A stretch of 64,000 bases of DNA from Planotetraspora phitsanulokensis (lineage in GTDB: Bacteria; Actinomycetota; Actinomycetes; Streptosporangiales; Streptosporangiaceae). Below, piece after piece: positions 59,683-64,000 of the stretch (the stretch's first letter is position 1; each line of letters starts with the position of its first letter). The notes beneath the pieces are model-generated. The model searched no databases and was not told the DNA's origin. It saw only the letters and a list, made by a program, of their open reading frames with translations. Location of the stretch: positions 124,001-188,000 of the forward strand of contig NZ_BOOP01000007.1 in assembly GCF_016863295.1 (NCBI RefSeq), written 5' to 3'. The translations under genes and the position numbers were made by a program.

Positions 59683-60474
59683 CTAATCGCGCCGTTCCTG
59701 GCGGGGCCGCGTCGCGGGGACCATCGTGGCCTGGTAGGCGCGGGCGATGCCGTCGGTGGCGGCAAGAAGCGGGTCGACCAGGCGCGGCAACTCCCGCACG
59801 CGCCTCGACGAGACGACGATCCCGACCGCCGCCACCGGCACGCCGTCCGAGATGATCGGCGCGGCGGCCGAGCACGAGCCGAGCGTCATCTCCTCGTGGG
59901 TGAGCGCGTATCCCCGTGCCCGGATCTGGGCGAGCTCACGCGACAGCCGTCCCGGCTCGGTGACCGTATGCGGGGTGAACCGCTCCAGCGGACGCGACAG
60001 GAACGACGTGACGAACCAGCCGGGCTCGAACGCGAGGAGGGCCTTCCCGACCCCGGTGCAGTGCATCGGCAACCGGCCCCCTGTGCGTGACACGATCGGC
60101 ACCGCGCGCCTGCCGAACACCCGGTCCACGTAGAGGACCTCGACGCCCTCGCGGATGGCCAGATGGACGTTCTCCCCCGTGCTGGCCAACAGCTCCTGCA
60201 ACCAGGGATGCGCCACCGCCTGCAGGGAGTCGGGGGCGAGCTGCCCGAGCTCCCACAACCTGATCCCGATGTGGTAGCTCCCGTCCGCGGTCCGACGGAG
60301 CGCCTGCCACTCCTCGAGCTCTCCGACCAGCCGGTGGACGGTGCTCAGCGCCAACCCGCTGCGGGCCGCGATCTCGCTCAGCGTGAGCCGGGGACGGCCG
60401 GCGTCGAAGGCGTCGAGGATCGCCAGGACCCGTGAGGTGACCGAACGTCCCCGATCACGCGCACCTCCGGCCAT
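59683..60474 (-). CDS. IclR-family regulator of the pob/pca genes
   Basis: 263 residues. The winged helix is SRVLAILDAFDAGRPRLTLS, EIAARSGLALSTVHRLVGEL. The IclR ligand domain contains STGENVHLAIREGVEVLYVD, GRLPMHCTGVGKALLAF and PIISDGVPVAAVGIVVSS. IclR members such as PcaR, PcaU and PobR control protocatechuate and 4-hydroxybenzoate use. It is divergent from pobA with 88 bp between. ATG at 60474 has GGTGAGG upstream; the GTG at 60510 is in frame but has no ribosome site. Confidence 0.9.
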   Translation of the reverse strand: MAGGARDRGRSVTSRVLAILDAFDAGRPRLTLSEIAARSGLALSTVHRLVGELEEWQALRRTADGSYHIGIRLWELGQLAPDSLQAVAHPWLQELLASTGENVHLAIREGVEVLYVDRVFGRRAVPIVSRTGGRLPMHCTGVGKALLAFEPGWFVTSFLSRPLERFTPHTVTEPGRLSRELAQIRARGYALTHEEMTLGSCSAAAPIISDGVPVAAVGIVVSSRRVRELPRLVDPLLAATDGIARAYQATMVPATRPRQERRD

Positions 60475-60504
60475 CCGCCTCACCCCCGAAAATCGTTCGG
60501 TGAT

Positions 60505-60524
60505 TTCCACTCAGTAGAAGTGAA
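60505..60524. promoter_or_regulatory. Imperfect dyad between iclR and pobA
   Basis: TTCCACT and AGTGAA flank a 6-bp centre at 60505-60524 in the short divergent promoter gap, with CACT/AGTG as exact arms. A plausible IclR-type operator for both genes; the arms are short. Confidence 0.35.
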
Positions 60525-60562
60525 GACTACGCTCCGCGGCCCGCGCTCCCGATGCTCGTCTC

Positions 60563-61735
60563 ATGCGAACCAAGGTCGGGATCATCGGAGCCGGGCCAGC
60601 GGGCCTGTTGCTCTCCCACCTGCTCCATCTGCGCGGCATCGACTCGGTGGTGCTGGAACGCCGGTCACGCGCGTACGTGGAGCAGCGGATACGGGCAGGC
60701 GTGCTGGAACAGGGCACGGTGGACACCCTCGTCTCCTCGGGGGTGGGCGAGCGCCTGCTCAGAGAAGGGCTGCCCCACCACGGCATCGAGTTGCGATACG
60801 GCGGCGCGGGTCACCGCGTCGCGTTCGAGAAGCTGGTGCCGGGACGGGCCATCACGGTGTACGGCCAGCAGGAGGTGGTCAAGGACCTCATCGCCGCCCG
60901 GCTCGCGGCCGGCGGCGACCTCCGCTTCGAGGTCGACGACGTGGTCGTGCACGACATCGGCACGGACCGGCCGTACGTGACGTTCGGAGACGAGCGCCTC
61001 GACTGCGACGTGATCGCGGGATGCGACGGCTTCCACGGGGTCTGCCGCCCGTCGATCCCCGAGGGGACGCTGACCGAGTTCCGACGCGACTACCCCTTCG
61101 CCTGGCTGGGCATCCTGGCCCGGGTCGCCCCCTCGGCCGACGAACTCATCTACGCGCGCACCGACCGCGGCTTCGCCCTGCACAGCATGCGCTCCCCCGA
61201 GATCAGCAGGTTCTACCTGCAGGTGGCGGCCGACGACCACATCGACGCGTGGCCGGACGAACGGATCTGGGCGGAGCTCAAGGCCCGCCTGGAGACCGTC
61301 CCCGGCTTCACCCTCGGCACCGGCGAGATCATCGAGAAGGGGATCACGCCGATGCGCAGCTACGTGGCCGAGCCCATGCAGTACGGCAGGCTCTTCCTCG
61401 CGGGGGACGCCGCGCACATCGTGCCGCCCACGGGGGCCAAGGGGCTGAACCTCGCGGTGGCCGACGTGCGGGTGCTGACCGAGGCGCTGGCCGCCTTCTT
61501 CGAGGACGGCTCGACCGCGCTGCTCGACGGATACTCCCGTGCCTGCCTCACCCGGGTGTGGCGGGCCCAGCACTTCTCCTGGTGGATGACCACGCTGCTG
61601 CACATCTTCGACTCCGACGACGAGTACGGCCGGCGGCTGCAGACCTCCTATCTCGACTACGTCACCACCTCGGAGGCCGCCGCCACGACGCTCGCGGAGA
61701 ACTACGTGGGCCTGCCGTACGGGGAGGCGGGATGA
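60563..61735 (+). CDS. pobA: 4-hydroxybenzoate 3-monooxygenase
   Basis: 390 residues, the usual size. FAD-binding GIIGAGPAGLLLSHLLHLRG, the ribityl motif GRLFLAGDAAHIVPPTGAKG with LNLAVADV, and the class A signature DVIAGCDGFHGVCRPSIP are all present. QQRIRAGVLEQGTVD matches PobA (RAGVLEQ). It hydroxylates 4-hydroxybenzoate to protocatechuate with NAD(P)H and O2. It heads the pca operon; a 4-bp overlap follows with a tiny frame, then pcaH 106 bp on. The divergent IclR gene is its likely regulator. Confidence 0.96.
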   Translation: MRTKVGIIGAGPAGLLLSHLLHLRGIDSVVLERRSRAYVEQRIRAGVLEQGTVDTLVSSGVGERLLREGLPHHGIELRYGGAGHRVAFEKLVPGRAITVYGQQEVVKDLIAARLAAGGDLRFEVDDVVVHDIGTDRPYVTFGDERLDCDVIAGCDGFHGVCRPSIPEGTLTEFRRDYPFAWLGILARVAPSADELIYARTDRGFALHSMRSPEISRFYLQVAADDHIDAWPDERIWAELKARLETVPGFTLGTGEIIEKGITPMRSYVAEPMQYGRLFLAGDAAHIVPPTGAKGLNLAVADVRVLTEALAAFFEDGSTALLDGYSRACLTRVWRAQHFSWWMTTLLHIFDSDDEYGRRLQTSYLDYVTTSEAAATTLAENYVGLPYGEAG

Positions 61736-61812
61736 GCAGGCCGGCGGCCGAAACCCCGGCCCGCGTCTGCCTCGGCACCGCCGCGCCGTGCATCGGCATC
61801 GGCGCCCGGTAG
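61732..61812 (+). CDS. Possible 26-residue peptide coupled to pobA
   Basis: ATG overlaps the pobA stop (ATGA) and the frame reads MSRPAAETPARVCLGTAAPC then IGIGAR before a TAG. It has two Cys and no known relatives. The overlap suits translational coupling, yet short frames of this kind arise easily at high GC. It fills most of the pobA-pcaH gap. Confidence 0.3.
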   Translation: MSRPAAETPARVCLGTAAPCIGIGAR

Positions 61813-61841
61813 GAGTCCGCCCTCGTCATCGGAGGAACGTC

Positions 61842-62510
61842 ATGACCCACCCCCCGTATCTGAGCCCCGCGTACCGCAGCACGCTCCTGCGCGCCCCCTC
61901 GCGGCCGCCGCTGCGGCTGAAGGCCGATCCGGACGCGATCGAGCTGACCAGCCCGGTGTTCGGCCATCACGAGGTGGCGGACCGCGAGGCAGACCTCACC
62001 ACACAGCACACCGGCGAGCCCCTGGGCGAGCGCATCATCGTCTCCGGCCGGGTCCTCGACGGTTTGGGCCGCCCGGTCAGGAACACGCTGGTGGAGATCT
62101 GGCAGGCCAACTCGGCCGGTCGCTACGCCCACGACCGCGACCGGCATCCGGCGCCGCTCGATCCCAATTTCACCGGCGCGGGACGATGCCTCACCGACGA
62201 CGAGGGCCGCTACCGCTTCGTCACGGTCAAGCCGGGCGCCTACCCCTGGCGCAACCACCACAACGCCTGGCGTCCGGCGCACATCCACTTCTCCGTCTTC
62301 GGCACCGCGTTCACCCAGCGCCTGGTCACGCAGATGTACTTCCCGGGCGATCCCCTGTTCCCGTTCGACCCCATCTTCCAGTCGATTCCGGACGCCGCGG
62401 CCCGCGAACGGCTGATCGCCGGGTTCGACATGGACACGACAGAGCCGGAATGGGCGCTCGGCTACCGGTTCGACGTGACGCTGGGACGCACCCCCCTGGA
62501 GGACTCATGA
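61842..62510 (+). CDS. pcaH: Protocatechuate 3,4-dioxygenase beta subunit
   Basis: 222 residues. The Fe(III) ligands are Tyr95 (ANSAGRYAHDRD), Tyr134 (KPGAYPWRNHH), His147 and His149 (RPAHIHFSVFG). Their spacing (39, 13, 2) equals that of the well-studied Pseudomonas enzyme. It opens the protocatechuate ring between the hydroxyls to give 3-carboxy-cis,cis-muconate. ATG follows GGAGGAACG. It overlaps pcaG by 4 bp, so the subunits are made together. Confidence 0.96.
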   Translation: MTHPPYLSPAYRSTLLRAPSRPPLRLKADPDAIELTSPVFGHHEVADREADLTTQHTGEPLGERIIVSGRVLDGLGRPVRNTLVEIWQANSAGRYAHDRDRHPAPLDPNFTGAGRCLTDDEGRYRFVTVKPGAYPWRNHHNAWRPAHIHFSVFGTAFTQRLVTQMYFPGDPLFPFDPIFQSIPDAAARERLIAGFDMDTTEPEWALGYRFDVTLGRTPLEDS

Positions 62511-62998
62511 CGACCCCGTCTCAGACGGTCGGCCCCTTCTTCGGCTACGCCCTGCCGTACGCGCAGGGTGGGGAGCTCGTGCCCGAGGACCACCCCGGGG
62601 CGATCACGGTGACCGGCCTGGTGCTCGACGGGGCGGGCGAACCCGTCCCGGACGCGCTGCTGGAGTTGTGGCTCGGCGAGACCGGGACCCGTGGCGCGCT
62701 CGACCGCCGGGGCCCGGGCGGCTCGGGCTTCGGGCGCTGCCCCACCGCGCCGGACGGTTCCTACCGGTTCCGTTCGGCCCGGCCCGCCACGCCGTACCTC
62801 GCGCTGCTCGTCTTCGCCCGGGGCCTGCTCAAGCCGGTGATGACCCGGGTCTACCTCGACGACGCGCCGGACCCGTTGCTGGACTCCCTCGAGCCGGCCG
62901 TCCGGGCGACACTGGTCGCCCGGGCCGAGACGGCGGACACCTACGTTTTCGACGTCCGGCTGCAGGGTGACGGGGAGACGGCCTTCCTTGAGTTCTGA
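62507..62998 (+). CDS. pcaG: Protocatechuate 3,4-dioxygenase alpha subunit
   Basis: 163 residues, somewhat shorter than many alpha subunits (about 200). TPSQTVGPFFGYALPYAQGG is the standard PcaG start. ITVTGLVLDGAGEPVPDALL, the Gly-rich loop and LLVFARGLLKPVMTRVYLDD complete the beta-sandwich; the catalytic iron ligands are in the beta chain. ATG overlaps the pcaH stop. It forms the heterodimer with PcaH. Confidence 0.95.
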   Translation: MTTPSQTVGPFFGYALPYAQGGELVPEDHPGAITVTGLVLDGAGEPVPDALLELWLGETGTRGALDRRGPGGSGFGRCPTAPDGSYRFRSARPATPYLALLVFARGLLKPVMTRVYLDDAPDPLLDSLEPAVRATLVARAETADTYVFDVRLQGDGETAFLEF

Positions 62999-63052
62999 CC
63001 CTCGTCCCATCGGCACGGCACACACCGGCGACAGCCGGCGAACGGGAACCCC

Positions 63053-63808
63053 ATGACACTTCACCACCGTTTCGACGGGCCGTCCGACGCCCCCGTCGTC
63101 GTGCTCGGGCCTTCGCTCGGGACCACCCTCGATCTGTGGGAGCCGCAGCTTCCCGCGCTCACCCGCCGCTGGCGGGTGCTGCGCTACGACCTGCCCGGGC
63201 ACGGCGGCTCCCCCACCGTCACCGGGTTCACCATGGACGACCTCGCCGGGATGGTCCTGGCCGTCCTGGACCGGCATCGCCTGGACGCGGTGGGCTACGC
63301 GGGCGTCTCGCTGGGCGGGGCCATCGGCACCACGCTCGCCCTCACCGCGCCCGGCCGCGTCGGCAGCCTCGTCCTGTGCTGCACCTCCGCTCGCTTCGGC
63401 CCGCCGGAGCCGTGGCACGAGCGGGCCGCCCTCGTGCGGCGCGACGGGATGGAGCCGGTCGCCCGGGCCGCCGGGGCCCGATGGTTCACCCCCGGGTTCG
63501 CGGGAGCCGCGCCGTATCTCGCCATGCTGCGCGGCGCGGATCCGGAGGGGTACGCCGCCTGTTGCGAGGCGCTCGCCGGGTTCGACGCACGGGACCGCCT
63601 CGGCCTGGTCGAGGCCCCGACGCTGGTCATCGCGGGCGCCGAGGACCCCGCGACACCGCCGGACCACGGGCGTGTGCTCGCCGGCGGCATCCCGGGCGCG
63701 GAGCTTCTCGTGGTCTCGGAGGCCGCGCATCTCGCCAACGTCGAACGGCCCGACGTCGTCACCGGCGCCCTCACCGGCCACCTGGCATCCTCCTGGCCGA
63801 TCCCCTGA
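63053..63808 (+). CDS. pcaD: 3-oxoadipate enol-lactonase
   Basis: 251 residues, alpha/beta-hydrolase. Ser86 lies in VGYAGVSLGGAIG, the oxyanion region in VLGPSLGTTLDLWEPQLPAL, the acid in VIAGAEDPATPP and the base His in SEAAHLANVERPD. It hydrolyses the enol-lactone to 3-oxoadipate. Normally pcaB precedes it; here only 54 bp separate it from pcaG, so the cycloisomerase gene is missing from this position. It is separate from pcaC, not the fused PcaL found in some actinomycetes. Confidence 0.93.
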   Translation: MTLHHRFDGPSDAPVVVLGPSLGTTLDLWEPQLPALTRRWRVLRYDLPGHGGSPTVTGFTMDDLAGMVLAVLDRHRLDAVGYAGVSLGGAIGTTLALTAPGRVGSLVLCCTSARFGPPEPWHERAALVRRDGMEPVARAAGARWFTPGFAGAAPYLAMLRGADPEGYAACCEALAGFDARDRLGLVEAPTLVIAGAEDPATPPDHGRVLAGGIPGAELLVVSEAAHLANVERPDVVTGALTGHLASSWPIP

Positions 63809-63838
63809 GCCCCACTTCACATCCCCCTGGAGAACCCC

Positions 63839-64000
63839 ATGAGCTCACAAGCCGAAGGCCCCACCGACGGCGGCACTCTCCCCCACTCCCCGCATGAGCC
63901 GTACGACGAAGGGCTGAAGGTGCGGCGCGAGGTGCTGGGCGACGCCCACGTCGACCGGGCGCTGGCCGGCACGACCGGCTTCACCGCCGACTTCCAGAAT
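63839..64000 (+). CDS. pcaC: 4-carboxymuconolactone decarboxylase (cut by the window end)
   Basis: Only the first 54 codons are in the window: a Gly/Ser/His-rich leader, then YDEGLKVRREVLGDAHVDRA and LAGTTGFTADFQN, the standard CMD start (GMxVRRxVLGDxHVDRA with Asn/Phe-Thr after). It decarboxylates 4-carboxymuconolactone to the enol-lactone used by PcaD. ATG follows GGAG and lies 30 bp after pcaD. The 23-residue N-terminal extension is unusual but harmless. Confidence 0.92.
   Translation, partial: MSSQAEGPTDGGTLPHSPHEPYDEGLKVRREVLGDAHVDRALAGTTGFTADFQN

Overview
This is a 64-kb window of chromosomal DNA from a high-GC Gram-positive actinomycete. The signs are strong G/C at third codon positions, frequent GTG starts, ATGA gene overlaps, actinobacterial families (MmyB-type XRE regulators, a DivIVA-like protein, LLM/FMN-reductase pairs, Tat/Sec-secreted glycosidases) and many one-component regulators. 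A filamentous actinomycete such as a member of the Streptosporangiaceae or Streptomycetaceae fits best, but no rRNA or other decisive marker is present.

Layout. (1) 1-6.7 kb: a secreted GH3 beta-glucosidase (cut by the window start), a large LuxR-type ATPase regulator, an ECF sigma factor with a small beta-sandwich partner, and a CHAP/peptidoglycan-binding protein. (2) 6.7-23 kb: a catabolic cluster in two divergent blocks. It holds two acyl-CoA ligases (one with a frameshift), two SnoaL/NTF2 proteins, two SDRs, a VOC protein, a DapB-like dehydrogenase, two thiolases, a carotenoid-oxygenase-family dioxygenase, a DUF1295 membrane enzyme and a tandem-HxlR regulator. Four copies of the motif CTACA-N6-AGAGT lie in the two divergent promoter regions (9.0 and 20.0 kb), so the blocks look like one regulon. 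A secreted S15/CocE-type peptidase sits between them. (3) 23-27 kb: two poorly known proteins, a CE1758/CE1759-type LLM flavin monooxygenase plus FMN reductase pair, and a TetR regulator. (4) 27-32 kb: a metal-handling locus. A ZIP transporter carries an actinobacterial IHF-like domain at its C-terminus, followed by a His/Asp-rich mini-protein, a DivIVA-like protein with a His-rich N-terminus, a CDF zinc exporter with 14 His residues at its N-terminus, and a CBS-domain protein. (5) 31.7-36.5 kb: a CHAT-domain caspase-like protease with TPR-like repeats, a cytosolic S8 subtilase and a paralogue of the beta-sandwich protein found beside the sigma factor at 5.3 kb. (6) 36-47.6 kb: transport and redox genes (MFS, ABC exporters, glutathionyl-hydroquinone-reductase-like enzyme, aldo/keto reductase) and MarR and MmyB regulators with clear palindromic operators. 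A decayed tRNA-Gly(CCC) lies at 42.9 kb. (7) 47.7-55.3 kb: a Tat-exported GH71/99-like glycosidase with two near-identical discoidin domains, a YciI protein, an IS5-type transposase remnant, an SDR/epimerase pair with a divergent TetR and two strong palindromes, a DUF4291 protein and a metallo-beta-lactamase-fold protein. (8) 55.3-59.7 kb: a TPR protein and less GC-biased accessory genes of unknown function. (9) 59.7-64 kb: the 4-hydroxybenzoate/protocatechuate pathway (IclR regulator, pobA, pcaH, pcaG, pcaD, and pcaC cut by the window end). pcaB is absent from the position it usually occupies.

How it fits together. The 6.7-23 kb cluster has the enzyme classes needed to cleave, CoA-activate and thiolytically shorten a side chain. 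The carotenoid-oxygenase family includes stilbene and isoeugenol cleavers, and 4-hydroxybenzoate-type products would be handled by the pob/pca genes at 60 kb. That link is inference. The parts most likely to be new biology are the shared four-site operator, the ZIP-IHF fusion operon with its His/Asp-rich peptide, and the CHAT/S8/beta-sandwich module, whose beta-sandwich family also pairs with a sigma factor 31 kb away.
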